The position numbers and the translations under genes are program-made. A stretch of 64,000 bases of DNA, taken from positions 1 through 64,000 of the forward strand of contig JAXHLP010000002.1 of the NCBI GenBank assembly GCA_034522155.1, in the 5' to 3' direction. This document shows positions 1-9,020 of the stretch, in pieces. Source of the stretch: Salinilacustrithrix sp034522155 (GTDB taxonomy: Bacteria; Actinomycetota; Acidimicrobiia; Acidimicrobiales; Salinilacustritrichaceae). The stretch's first letter is position 1; the number at the start of each line of letters is the position of its first letter. Below the pieces are notes generated by a model. It ran no database searches, had not been told where the DNA came from, and saw only the letters and a list, made by a program, of their open reading frames with translations.

Positions 1-1
1 G

Positions 2-91
2 CACGTGACGAACGTGAACGTCGGCAGTGGGCCCACGGTGACCATCTTTTCCCGTCGGAGAATTGCCGAGGAGACGCTGGATAAACTATGA
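2..91 (+). CDS. C-terminal end of an unidentified protein
   Basis: The frame starting at base 2 is open from the window edge to a TGA at 89-91 and gives 29 residues. The segment has a beta-strand-like stretch (VTIFSRRRI) and ends ETLDKL. The next gene on the same strand starts about 90 bases later. The piece is too short to name a family. It could be chance in this GC-rich sequence, but its low-bias composition and clean stop favour a real gene end. Confidence 0.35.
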   Translation, partial: HVTNVNVGSGPTVTIFSRRRIAEETLDKL

Positions 92-183
92 GCATGCCCG
101 TGATCTCGTAAAGCGTTCCCAACGCAAGATTGCCGCCTCGTGATTTTCTCTCGTCCATCCGCCATCGACGGGGTAGTCGCTTG

Positions 184-600
184 ATGCAGTACGTAATGGT
201 TCCGATACCGGAAGCCGCCGTGGGTGCCGTTCGGCGGTATCGCCGAGCTTAGCAGAGCCCCGGCCTGAGCGCGTTGACGGGGAGTCAGTGGAGGCATTGG
301 TTGCGAGCGTCGATGAAGTGACCCGGCAGCTGCTCGTCGTACTCTCGATTGCACCTCGCGACCGAGGAGCTGACAGTCGGCCGAACCGCCCACCGAACTG
401 GGTGTAGTGCGGGCCGCCGAACTTGTTGGCATGGCGGTGGAGGTGAACCACATTCGGCCACGCCTCGGTGGCGCGATTCGTCTTCATTAGTTTCAGGAGC
501 GGGAGCCCGATGGGGGAAGTGGTGCAGGCGGTTTCCGGAGGATCCTTCCAGATCGTCAGGTGAAGGATCGGCGGCTGAACGATCCTGAATGTGACTGGCC
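184..600 (+). CDS. Small YVMVP-type conserved protein, frame-shifted
   Basis: Unknown function. The start ATG at 184 gives MQYVMVPIPEAAV, which closely matches the start of the protein at 21962 (MSYVMVPVPEDRV). Further matches appear only when frames are switched: a VDEVTRQLL segment near 310 corresponds to VDEPSRALL in the second copy, and a GMAVEVNHI segment near 430 and a PDG segment near 510 fall where the other copy has LLREVNDD and LPNG. At least three frame changes are needed, so this is either a badly read gene or a decayed copy. It precedes a sulfotransferase on the same strand. Confidence 0.4.
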
Positions 601-669
601 ACGGCGTGCCTTTTGATTCGGATCCCCCGAATGATGAACGAGCGTAGACCGCGGGCCCCGGGAATCGTC

Positions 670-1435
670 CGTGAATGCCCTGCTGGGGTCGCCGACCACG
701 TGCCTTCCTGGTGGGCTGCCCACGATCGGGACGAGCACTGCTCCAAGCCTTCCTCGACTCTCATCCGGGGAGTCGTGACTGTCAGCAAGTTCGTTCTTCG
801 AAACCTGACGACGGCTCGACTTCGTCGCATTCGTATTCGTGTAGGCCGAGGCGGGCGAAGTTCAGTTGGGGAGACCGTGTGCGGGTGTCCAGGACGCCGA
901 CCGCGCATCCCGCTGTGCAGCTCGTACGGCGCCGGTTTTCAGGGGGCACTGGATCGGCAGGCGACTGGTCTCGCCGCGAGACGGTCTGGCTGGAGAAGAC
1001 ACCCCGGCACATGCCATGACCTCGACATGATCGAACGCTATATCGATCGGCCTCGATTCGTCCACATCGTGAGAAATGGGCCGAATATCATGTGGCCAGC
1101 CTGTACTCGGTGTCTCACAAGGCGCCGAGGCTCTGGGGTGGCCCGTACAAGCTGGATGATTGCATCGATCGATGGCTTGACGCAGTGCCGCGCGGCGATC
1201 GCGTGATCGCCGATCCACGACACCTCTTGGTCAAGTACCGCGATCTATCCGAGCCGGAAGCTACGCTGAAAAGGAGGTCGCCGAGTTTCTGGATGCACCG
1301 TATGCCGACTCGATGATCGCTCGGCGGGTCCAATTCGGGAGACAGTTGGACCATCCGTGGCATTCGAGGATGAGGCGCTTGAGTTGCGATCGATGCACAC
1401 GTTCCGATCGACGTTGTAGCGTGAGCAACGGCAGC
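670..1435 (+). CDS. Sulfotransferase, frame-shifted
   Basis: Predicted to transfer sulfate from PAPS to a glycan. The 5'-phosphosulfate loop reads AFLVGCPRSG followed by LLQAFLDSHPG near 700-770, and the 3'-phosphate motif reads RPRFVHIVRNGP near 1050-1090. Between and after them are WLEKTPRHM (about 990-1015), SLYSVSHKAPRLWGGPYK (1095-1150), RHLLVKYRDL (1220-1250) and FLDAPYADSMIARR near 1290, all in the usual order of the Sulfotransfer_3 family. Frame changes occur near 780-900, 1015, 1090 and 1265. Start and end are estimates. It is one of eleven sulfotransferase-like genes in this window. Confidence 0.6.
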
Positions 1436-1479
1436 TGCGCGTGCTGCGTCGCATCGAAGCGGAGGCGCCTGAATTTCGC

Positions 1480-2400
1480 ACGAGTCCTCTCATCCCGTTG
1501 AGTCTGCAGCAACCGTCGATGGAAAGTGCTGAGCAGGAGCGCCCGCCTGGCTCGTCGGCCCCGCGCTGCGAAGGACGGCCTATCCTGCCTCGCATCTGGA
1601 GTAGATCCTCCAGAGCGGCGTACAGGTACGCGACGGGCGGCGGGCGGGGGAGGCGCCCACAGCGCGTCGTTCCTGGAGCGCCGCCGCCCAGGGCGAGGTC
1701 TACGGCGGGGATACGAAGTGATCGGTTCGCCATCCAAGCCGCTTCACGAGGTTCTGATTGCAACAACTGAACTTCTTCGTGTGCAAAGGCCCGAAGGAGC
1801 TCCCGAGAGCCGCGAAGTGGATGGCGACTCAGGATGCCAACGACGGGAACAGCGAGCTGGACGTGGCGAACGCGGGATCCCGCCCACCGGGAATGGACAG
1901 GTCCTCCAGCAGTTGCAACGGAGCCTCCCGCAACAGGTTGGCGAACTCGAGCAGCCCGGGTTCTCCTCGAAGTCCATGGCTGCTTCATCGAAGTCGTCGA
2001 TCGACAAACTGCCGCACGAAGTCGACGACGACGTCCACCACGAAGCAGGTCGCGGCGAAACGGCCTGACCTCGAACGACACGCTGGCGAGTTCTCCACAG
2101 AAGCGACGGTGGTCTCGTAGCGGAGATGGTCCGCCTGCTGCTTGACCCAGTCCCTGCGCGGTGCGTGCCGAGCGTACTGAACCAGATTGTCGCCACCGTG
2201 CTTCGAGGGCCGTGTGTTGCGGCGCACGTCGTCGCGACTCGTACCTCGTGGCGACGGGCGAGGCCTCGAGGCTCGTGAGGAACGGTTCGTCGCCGTGCTG
2301 AACGATCGGCTAGCGCTTCGGAGGTGAGGAGGACGATGCCCAGTTCAGAAGGCGCGTCAGTCCAATGCATCGTTGAGCTCATCGGCTTGATCATGGTCAC
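1480..2400 (-). CDS. Unrecognised protein, frame-shifted
   Basis: I do not recognise the family. The minus strand carries the more protein-like frames. A GTG at 2400, eight bases after a GGAGG, opens MTMIKPMSSTMHW. Later fragments include RDWVKQQADHLRYET (near 2130), a predicted helical or coiled segment ending VENSPACR, then FDEAAMDFEENPG near 1970 and LLREAPLQLLEDL near 1920. The sequence RDW..QxxHLR...ENSP followed by a basic stretch resembles the short coiled segments seen at the ends of many cell-wall glycan enzymes, but that is only suggestive. At least four frame changes prevent a continuous translation. It lies just downstream of the GT4 gene on the same strand. Confidence 0.3.
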
Positions 2401-2479
2401 GGGTCCCAGCCTCCTTCTGGAGCTTGGGGCGCATCAGCGCAGACTGAACGAGGGATCCATCACAGTGAGGCCTGGCGGA

Positions 2480-3683
2480 AGGGCTCGTAGCTGAGCGGTC
2501 ACTTCCGAGTCGCTTTCGCGGACGTGAGGACATGGATGGAGAGCGCATCCCGAAGTGAGGCCGGCGTTCCCAAGCAGCCACTTCTGGATGCTGGTGGAAC
2601 CGTCTCGAGCATCCCACGGTGATCGAGGTCGAAGCAGTGCTCAGTCGGCCTTTGCCGCATCTCCGTGCGGGAGGATGCTGGAACGCCGCTGGATCATCGA
2701 TGTAGCTCTTGAGGTGATGCTGGAGCGACGGCACTGTTGTTCCAGTCGAAGCGCTGGACGAACGACATAGCGTTCGTAGAGACCGGCGCCTGAGCTGGAC
2801 GTCACTGAGCACACGTTCGATTGCGTCGGCAAGTGCGCCTGTCGTCGCCACCGGGGCGCCGCCGATGCCGTCTCGCCGTCGATGGCGTAGTCGCTCGATC
2901 CGCCGTTGTCGGTCGTCACCAGCGTCACCGCAAGCCATTGCCTCGACAGCGGTCAGCCCGAACCCCTCGTTGTGGCTTGCCTGCACCGTCGAGTTTGCAT
3001 CTGTCTGACCTCGCCCACCAACGTTCGCTGGTCCAGTTGCCGCAGGAACCGAAACCCCTCTGGCAGTTCGTTCGAAGGCGCTGACATCCCGAAGACGATG
3101 CCCCGTACGCCTGGTCGGCGTGCAGCGATACGCCGCAAGGCGGCCAGGCCCACGTGCCAGCCCTTCTCGTGGTGCTGGTCTTATCGACAGCGATCTCTGG
3201 GGCGATTGTCCAGGCCGTCCCACAGCGGAAGAGGCCTTGATCTATCCCCGGCGGCAGGAGGATGAGCTGTTCCCTCGGAACGCCGAAGCGCACCCCGACG
3301 TCGATCAGCCACGAGGCGACGCGGAACCGGTGCCACATCTACAAAAAGGTCTCCCGCTCCCAGGCCAGCGGCATCATCCTGAATCCCTGGATGAACACTG
3401 CCGGGAGGCCGGGGCCGCGTCGAAGCATGGCGTGGTGACCAAGCACGTCGCTCAGCAGGCCGCGAAGGATCCTCGAGATGAGTCGGCCAGGTGGCGTCGC
3501 GCGCGGGTTGCCGCTGAACTCGAAGGGAGGAAGATCCTCGAGGCGATCTTCCGCGTATCCGGTGGGCCGAGCCATCGATGGAGTCGACCTCAGGTGCACG
3601 TCGGGGCCGAGCCCGTCGCCAACTGACCAGCCAGGACCGCGCCGCCGGTCCAGTGCGCAGGGGCTGCGGAATACGAAGCTCAA
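2480..3683 (-). CDS. GT4-family glycosyltransferase, frame-shifted
   Basis: Retaining GT-B glycosyltransferase that would transfer a sugar from a nucleotide donor in the cytoplasm. Stitched frames give FVFRSP then HWTGGAVLAGQLATG at the N-terminus (3680-3600), RFGVPREQLILLPPGID (near 3270), RRPGVRGIVFGMSAPS (near 3110), and the C-terminal donor-binding block ASHNEGFGLTAVEAMACG (2980-2930) followed by VTTDNGGSSDYAIDGE (2920-2870), the typical ExFGxxxxEAMAxG..VV.......DY layout. A TTG near 3683 is the likely start unless an ATG has been misread. The end is uncertain. It is transcribed away from the TylF-like gene at 3700. Confidence 0.6.
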
Positions 3684-3699
3684 CGTCGCTGGTCGCGTG

Positions 3700-4614
3700 G
3701 CGCTACGGCCAGCTCGCCGTGCTCACCGACAGCCGCTGGCGGCATCCGACCCGAGGAGCAGGCGCGTGCCATCGATCGACGGCACGACGACGACGAGTAT
3801 GCCCGCGGAGCGCTGCTCGGCGATGGGCGAAGGACCAGTCGATGGTTCGTCTGTTGCTCTTCGAAGCGAACCAACCTCTACCTCGAACTGCTGGAGCGAC
3901 CTTGACGCACATGCTGCTGGCGGCTGACGTGACGCCGATCTCGTATTCGTGCGCGAGGAGATGGAGGCGGCTGTGCTGGAGCTGTTGGAGCGGGAAGGGT
4001 CGCTGGACTCCTCCTCCACCACCGAGGCAAGGACTGGCGCGGCGCGCCGAGGACCATCATGGGTCGAGCCGAGCTCGACCGACGCGTCCACCGAGCATGT
4101 GTCCAGGCCGGTGATCGCCGACGAGTTGCCAGCGAGATCTTCATCGAGGCCGGCGTGTGGCGTGGTGGCGTCGCGATGCCTTCATCCGCCGGGTGCTCCA
4201 GCATCGCGCCGCGGATATCGACGGTATTCATCACCAACTGATCCCCAGGCCTCCCGCCGACGCGACAGCTGTCCCGCGACGTCGACGACAACCGCCGCGT
4301 GGCGAATACCTCTTCGTCTCCACACCAACGTCGAGCGCCAGTTCAACCTGTACCGCAACCTGCTGGAGCGACCAGGTGCCGTTGCTCGAGGGGTGGTTCA
4401 AGGACGCTACCGCGCGGTGGACGATGAACCTGCGTCCATCGTCGGGTCAACGGCAACATGTGCCGATCGACGATGAGGAACACTTGTAGACCTGTACCGG
4501 TTGTCGGTCGCGGGCCTACATCATCATCGACTTCGCGTTCGGCCCCTCCGGCAGGCGGTCGAGGACTTCCGCGCCGAACACGGCATCGACGACCCGATTG
4601 GTGAGATCGACTGA
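3700..4614 (+). CDS. TylF/MycF-like O-methyltransferase, frame-shifted
   Basis: Class I SAM-dependent methyltransferase of the macrocin O-methyltransferase family, which methylates sugar hydroxyls. Visible pieces in family order are NLYLELLER (near 3870), the SAM-binding motif IEAGVWRGG (4140-4165), FIRRVLQH, NLYRNLL, QVPLLEGWFKD (4372-4405), YIIIDFAFGP (4517-4545) and AVEDFRAEHGIDDP (4555-4600). The stop is near 4614. Unlike the TylF-like domains in the three fusion modules downstream, this copy keeps the canonical GVWRGG motif. Several frame changes exist and the start is not resolved; it lies close to the divergent GT4 start. Confidence 0.55.
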
Positions 4615-4789
4615 ACCAGGTGCTGGCGCCGAGATCATCGAGGCCAGCGCCTGGTGCGGCGTTCGCCGACTCGGCCGAGCTTGCCGAAGTTCATCCGGCA
4701 TCCTGCTCCGAACTGACCCCCTGGAGTGGAGGCGGAGCGGCGGTTGGCGGATGTAAGCAACCCTTCGTTGTTCGGCGCGTATCTCGCCA

Positions 4790-6180
4790 GAGGTGTGGCG
4801 CCGCTGGAGCCCACCTGACAGCCATGGGTTGCAGCCGATTTCCAGCAGTTTGGTAGCGGCAACCGAGGCGAGGTCGCCGATGGGGAACATCGGCGCAGTT
4901 GCGGATGCCGCTTGGCGACGGTGGTTGCCGTGGCTATGGCGACGACGAACGCGAACGACGAAGGATGCCGAGGGTCGGTCTTCGGTGCCGCGTGATAGCG
5001 ACGCCTGCGACGGCTGCAGTCCAGGGCGTGAACCAGTAGCTGATGACCGCGAGGTAATAAGGCCACTGGGGACTACGTGAACAGCGTCCAGGGCAGGCTG
5101 TTCGAACGGCTTGTACATGCCGCGTTCGACCCTACGCCGAGATAAGCGACATCCGGGTCGACCTCGACCTGGTCGCGGCGGCTCGCCGCAACTGGACGCC
5201 CTGCTCGGCCTGGTGGCCAACAGCGACGGGATCACGCGCTGCCAGCAGGTCGAGTCGATGACGAAGTTCTACTCCTCGTATGTGCCGGGCAGTTGGCGGT
5301 CAGCGGTGCCGAGATCTGGTTGACAGGGTGCGCGGGTTCCTGGGGAAGCGGAGATTGTTGTAGACGACCCGAGGGCGAGGACGAGGAGGGCGATGCCGAC
5401 CACCACCCAGCCCATCTGGCTCGTTTTCAGAAACGTGAGTTCTTCCCGCCCAGCTGGCGGACGAGTGGGACGAGGAGCATCGGCATGGGAGTTGCTGCGG
5501 GACGAACAAGTGAGGTGCTGGACGAGTCCACCGAGGTCGCTGCTCGGGCCACACGTAGGCTTCGAGGTACTGCTGTGCCACCGAGCACCGTCGTCGCAAC
5601 AAAGCAACAAGGCTACCTCGGAGAGCAGCGCCCGTTCATGAAGCCAGAAGTTCGGATCGATCGCGCCGACTGCTGCACCGACGATGCCTGTAGTCGGGCC
5701 TGCGACACGTGCGGCAGCGAGACCCAAGATCACCACCGTCGCTGTGCAGCACAATGCGCTGAAGACCTGCAGCTGAAGGAGCGATTCGGAGAACCCGCGA
5801 AATGAGGAACGGCGAGGAGGGCGACCATCCAGGTGGGTGCAGGGCGCTCGGCTCCGAGGTCGCGGTAGACGACGCCATCAAACTCGCTGAGCCTGGCGGC
5901 GTTGAAGCGATAGAACAGCGCATCCCGGGAGATTGGATGGGACCTCGCGGCGAGGATGTCCAGGTGAGGCCGACGGATGTGCCGCGATTGCGGTGACCGT
6001 CAAGCCCCGCCGAAGGCGGCCGCACCGGGCGACGGAAAGGCCTGTGCTTCCTCATCGAACACCGCGGCGGCGCGCTGGTGGTGGCCTTCTACGTTCAGGC
6101 TCTACGCCTCGCCAACCACTGCGTCTGAGCTGCCAGGTGGCCGAGGGCGAGCTGCGCCGAAGCAATTCCATCGTCGCCGG
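4790..6180 (-). CDS. GT39-like polytopic membrane glycosyltransferase, frame-shifted
   Basis: Likely a GT-C fold enzyme using a polyprenyl-linked sugar at the outer face of the membrane. Stitched minus-strand frames give FNAARLSEFDGVVY and HPPGWxxxLLAVPHF (5930-5820), a hydrophobic block ATVVILGLAAARVAGPTTG (5750-5690), NFWLHERALLSEVALLL (5660-5610), another transmembrane block MGWVVVGIALLVLALG (5420-5370), NNLRFPRNPRTLST, and ERGMYKPFEQPALDAV (5135-5090). This order matches bacterial ArnT/GT39 relatives, where the RVAGxxxGLIAA..YP.xW..D..L.SE signature is common. The ends are approximate. Confidence 0.5.
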
Positions 6181-6274
6181 TCCTGGAGATCAAGGCTGCA
6201 TGGTCTCGACGCGGGTATCACCTGGTCAGGCGGCGCGTGTCGCCCCGATCGTAGATCTCAGCTGCTCACCTCAC

Positions 6275-7306
6275 CGTGGAGGAGGTCGGTGGAGCGATGG
6301 GATCTGGCCGTCTGGGTAGCCGAAGCGGCGAAGAACCAAGTCTCGATGGCGTGGCGCTCGCGGGTCATCTCCGGAGAGCGGCATCGTGGAGGAAGAGGTA
6401 GTCGAAAGAAGTGCATCGCGGTGGAGTTCCGGGGCGGATGACCGGCGTGTCCGCGGCCACCTCCTTCACCACGTCCAGCGACACCGACCAGTCGAATACC
6501 GCTCCTTCTGTGCCGGTCTCGACGACCCGGTCGATAGCCGTGGCACGAGGTCGAGGCCGGTGCGTCTGGCCGCACTCCGACAGTGAGAGCCAGAGGTTCA
6601 GTGTGCGCACGTCTTCACCGAGGAACGCACCATCCTGGTGCCAATTGGTGTTGGTGTCAACGGGTACGCGTCGAAGCGTGCACTTGTTCGCCGACAGTGT
6701 TGGGCGTTCACCAAGGTGCTCGGCAACGGGGTCACGATGCCCGTCTCATCGACCAACTTCGAGGAGCTCGAACAGCATGTAGCGAATCGGCGGTCCACAC
6801 ACCTCCGCTGGCACGAGACCCAGTTGCGGCGTCCACCGACCCGGTACTTCCGGCTTCGGCTTGAACGGTACGTACCACGGCGACGTCTGCGTGACTGGTG
6901 CACCGTCGGCGCCGGCGTCGAACACGTTGAGGGCGCTGTCGATGTCCGCAGCCAGCTCGAATCCACGCTGGGTCGAGATCGTCGACGAGGAGGCGGCCGT
7001 TCCGCGCCGAACCCTCTCGGCCGGGAGGTTGCGTCGAGCTCTGCAGGACTGATCTCGGGAAGCGTGCCTCCCGAACCTGTGCACACGATGGGCGGCGGTG
7101 CTTCTAGCATCGTCGACTGGATGGAGCCGAACCGCGGCGATGCCGCAGTGCGACGAGAGCCTCCTGGAGCTCGACTGCCACGCCCTCCGAGTTCGCCTCG
7201 CTGAGTAGCCGGATGGCGTCGCGAGGAACGGCCCTCTTCCTCCAAAGCCAGGGCTGAGGCCGACGTAGCGTCGCCGGTGACCGCTCGATGGGGCGGGCGC
7301 TTGCCA
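6275..7306 (-). CDS. PhyH-like Fe(II)/2-oxoglutarate dioxygenase, copy 1
   Basis: Phytanoyl-CoA dioxygenase-like enzyme, expected to hydroxylate a glycan or glycan precursor using iron and 2-oxoglutarate. The ATG at 7306 follows AAGGAG. Blocks in order are LPEISPAELDA (near 7060), GFELAADIDSALNVFDAG (6965-6910), SPWYVPFKPKPEVPG, RYMLFELLEVV, TNWHQDGAFLG (the HxD iron ligands, near 6640-6620), TLNLWLSLSECG (6606-6570), LDRVVETGTEGAVFDWSVS, LFLHDAAL/FLHRTAL type distal histidine near 6390, and HAIETWFFAAS (6350-6318). Frame changes occur at several places. It is paralogous to the protein at 13206-14271: the two align over nearly their whole length (about 345-355 residues). Confidence 0.6.
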
Positions 7307-7386
7307 TCGTGCTCCTTCGGCGCAACTCGGTCCCTTGTCGATTCTTCACACTGGGTCTCAGACAGTACCCACTACTCCAGAAGCAT

Positions 7387-7938
7387 CTACCGCCTCATCG
7401 CCCCTGGTGTTCCGGCTGACGGTCGACGGTCGTCGCGGTCAGCGTTGTCGCCGAATGCTTCTCGCCGTCCGACCACCTTCGCAGGAACGCCCACAGCTGT
7501 TGCTGCAGGTGGGACGTCGGCCGTTACCACTGCGTTGGATCCACCTGACCACGACGCCGATATGGTACGGGCCCGAGGAACCGCGCACGGGTTCCTTCCT
7601 ACCCCAGGGGCGATCGTGGGACCCGTGGTCGCCGGCGAGAAGCCGATGCTGACGAATGGTCCGATCACAGCCCTCGCGCCCACCCTGGTCATTCCGTCGA
7701 TCACGACCTGCCCGTGCGCGATGTCAACGCCAGCCTCCATCACAACCGGATCTCCGATGCAGATCTGGCCTGTGACGATCGCAAGTCGATGGAAGACTTC
7801 GCGGGAGCGCGGGAATTCGCTTGGCTTGAGTCGCCTTGGCCCGGGTGGCGGCGCTGCGCAAAGAAGCCGTCGGCGACGAACGTGAGGCGGAGCGCTTGAA
7901 ATCAGCGTCTGGCGCTGATCGGAACTCGTGTCGGTCAC
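7387..7938 (-). CDS. Hexapeptide-repeat acetyltransferase, CysE-like
   Basis: Left-handed beta-helix acyltransferase that would use acetyl-CoA. The C-terminal half reads TGQICIGDPVVMEAGVD, VVIDGMTRVGARAVIGP, TGPTIAPGV, then a short region that needs two frame changes (7560-7640), then NAVVTADVPPAATAVGVPA and KVVGRREAF. The terminal ANAVVTxDVPPxxxxxGVPAKVV pattern is diagnostic of serine/sugar O-acetyltransferases. A GTG at 7938 gives 183 residues, a normal length for the short members. In this locus an O-acetyl decoration of the glycan is more likely than serine metabolism, but the sequence cannot decide. PhyH copy 1 follows 80 bases downstream on the same strand. Confidence 0.6.
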   Translation of the reverse strand: MTDTSSDQRQTLISSAPPHVRRRRLLCAAPPPGPRRLKPSEFPRSREVFHRLAIVTGQICIGDPVVMEAGVDIAHGQVVIDGMTRVGARAVIGPFVSIGFSPATTGPTIAPGVGRNPCAVPRARTISASWSGGSNAVVTADVPPAATAVGVPAKVVGRREAFGDNADRDDRRPSAGTPGAMRR

Positions 7939-8244
7939 CGCGGTTCGATGCCGTCACCCTGGCATCGGCAGCGACAGCGTGGAGGAACGGGGGATGTTCG
8001 AAGCAAACGGCTGCCCAGAAGCTCGATCCGTGTCGGCATTGTGCGGGGCTCCGAGCGTGTCGTGCCACCATCTGCGAATCCTCACGTCCTCACTCCGCGT
8101 TCGAGTGCAATTCCTCGCGCGATGTGGCACTCGTCTTCAACCAGGGCATGAACGTGTCATCGAGGCTGGCACATTCAGGGGCCGAGCGCAGATGCTGTGA
8201 CCTCGCGCCGATCTATTTTCGGACTGGCTGGTAGCGTCGGGCCA
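7939..8244. other. Unassigned stretch between divergent genes
   Basis: No gene could be supported here. Minus-strand frames hold short plausible runs such as VRIRRWWHDTLG near 8090, which may be an extended N-terminus of the acetyltransferase or a separate short gene lost to frame changes. The start of the plus-strand GT32-like gene is at or just after the right edge. Any promoters for the two divergent genes should lie in this interval, but none stands out. Confidence 0.3.
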
Positions 8245-8960
8245 ATGTCGGGGCAGTCGAGCCGGAGGAGGATGGCGTCCTGGACTTGATGCAGTCTGGG
8301 ATGCTCCATCGGCGCGGACGACGTCGAGGAGCTCATGGCGTCCGTGGCGCTCGGACCCGCCGGTTCCGGTACCACCGCTACGACCGGGACGGCGGCATCG
8401 CCAGTTCCGTCCAGTGAACCGGTTCGACCGACAGGCGGTCGCAGACCATCTTCGAGTCGTGCGCGGTGCCGGCGATGCAGTCCGACGTCTTCCGGCTGTT
8501 CTGGCTGTCTCGGCCCACGGGGGTGTGTACACGTGTTCTGGACGCCGATCAGGGCAACCGGGGTCGGAACGAGACGCTTCACGGACGGGTCGGCCCGGGG
8601 CACACCTGTTCTTCCGGGACCCACCAGCGTGGCCTCATCGTCAACGGGCTGATGACCTTCTTCGCGCCGAACGACCCGCTGGTGGACGCTCCTGCTTCGA
8701 GCGGGTGCTGGCCGACGTCGAGCGTCGGGAGAACAGCGTCTCGGCGGTCAGCGGGCCCGGGGTGCTGTCGAAGCTGTTCGCCGAGGTCGGGTCCGACCAG
8801 CGAGCTGTTCGCCGGCGTGCGGATCCACGGCGTCATGGACTTCAGCCACGCCGATGGAGTTCCGTGCGGTGCCGAGTACAGAGTCGTTGCCACGCGCTGG
8901 CAGAACGCCACCGGGACGCTCTATCACCGAAGCGTCCGGCGAGCCTGGATCGCACGGTGA
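8245..8960 (+). CDS. GT32-like glycosyltransferase with DxD motif, frame-shifted
   Basis: Resembles OCH1/capsular GT32 transferases (GT-A fold, metal-dependent). Stitched frames give ADDVEELMASV (8305-8345), RYHRYDRD, FDRQ..ADH, then AVPAMQSDVFRLFWLSAHGGVYT (8462-8530; quoted in two parts as AVPAMQSDVFRL and FWLSAHGGVYT) with the sugar-binding D of DxD at the following LDAD (8538). After that come GLIVNGLMTFFAPNDPLVDA (8633-8690), LERVLADVERR, NSVSAVSGPGVL, TSELFAGVRIHGVMDFSHA and the C-terminus LYHRSVRRAWIAR with TGA at 8958-8960. The order and the AHGGVYxDLDAD signature support GT32. The N-terminus is uncertain. Confidence 0.55.
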
Positions 8961-8983
8961 GATCGAACGGCCAGAGCGCCTGG

Positions 8984-8989
8984 TAGCTT
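8984..8989 (+). promoter_or_regulatory. Candidate -10 element TAGCTT for module A
   Basis: TAGCTT fits the actinobacterial TAnnnT -10 hexamer. A transcript starting about 7 bases later would have a leader of roughly 25 bases carrying the GGAGGAG ribosome-binding site at 9007-9013 before the ATG at 9021. The same hexamer lies just upstream of the starts at 46161 and 63507. No clear -35 was seen. Confidence 0.35.
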
Positions 8990-9020
8990 GCCGACCTCAG
9001 CGGATCGGAGGAGTGTCCGA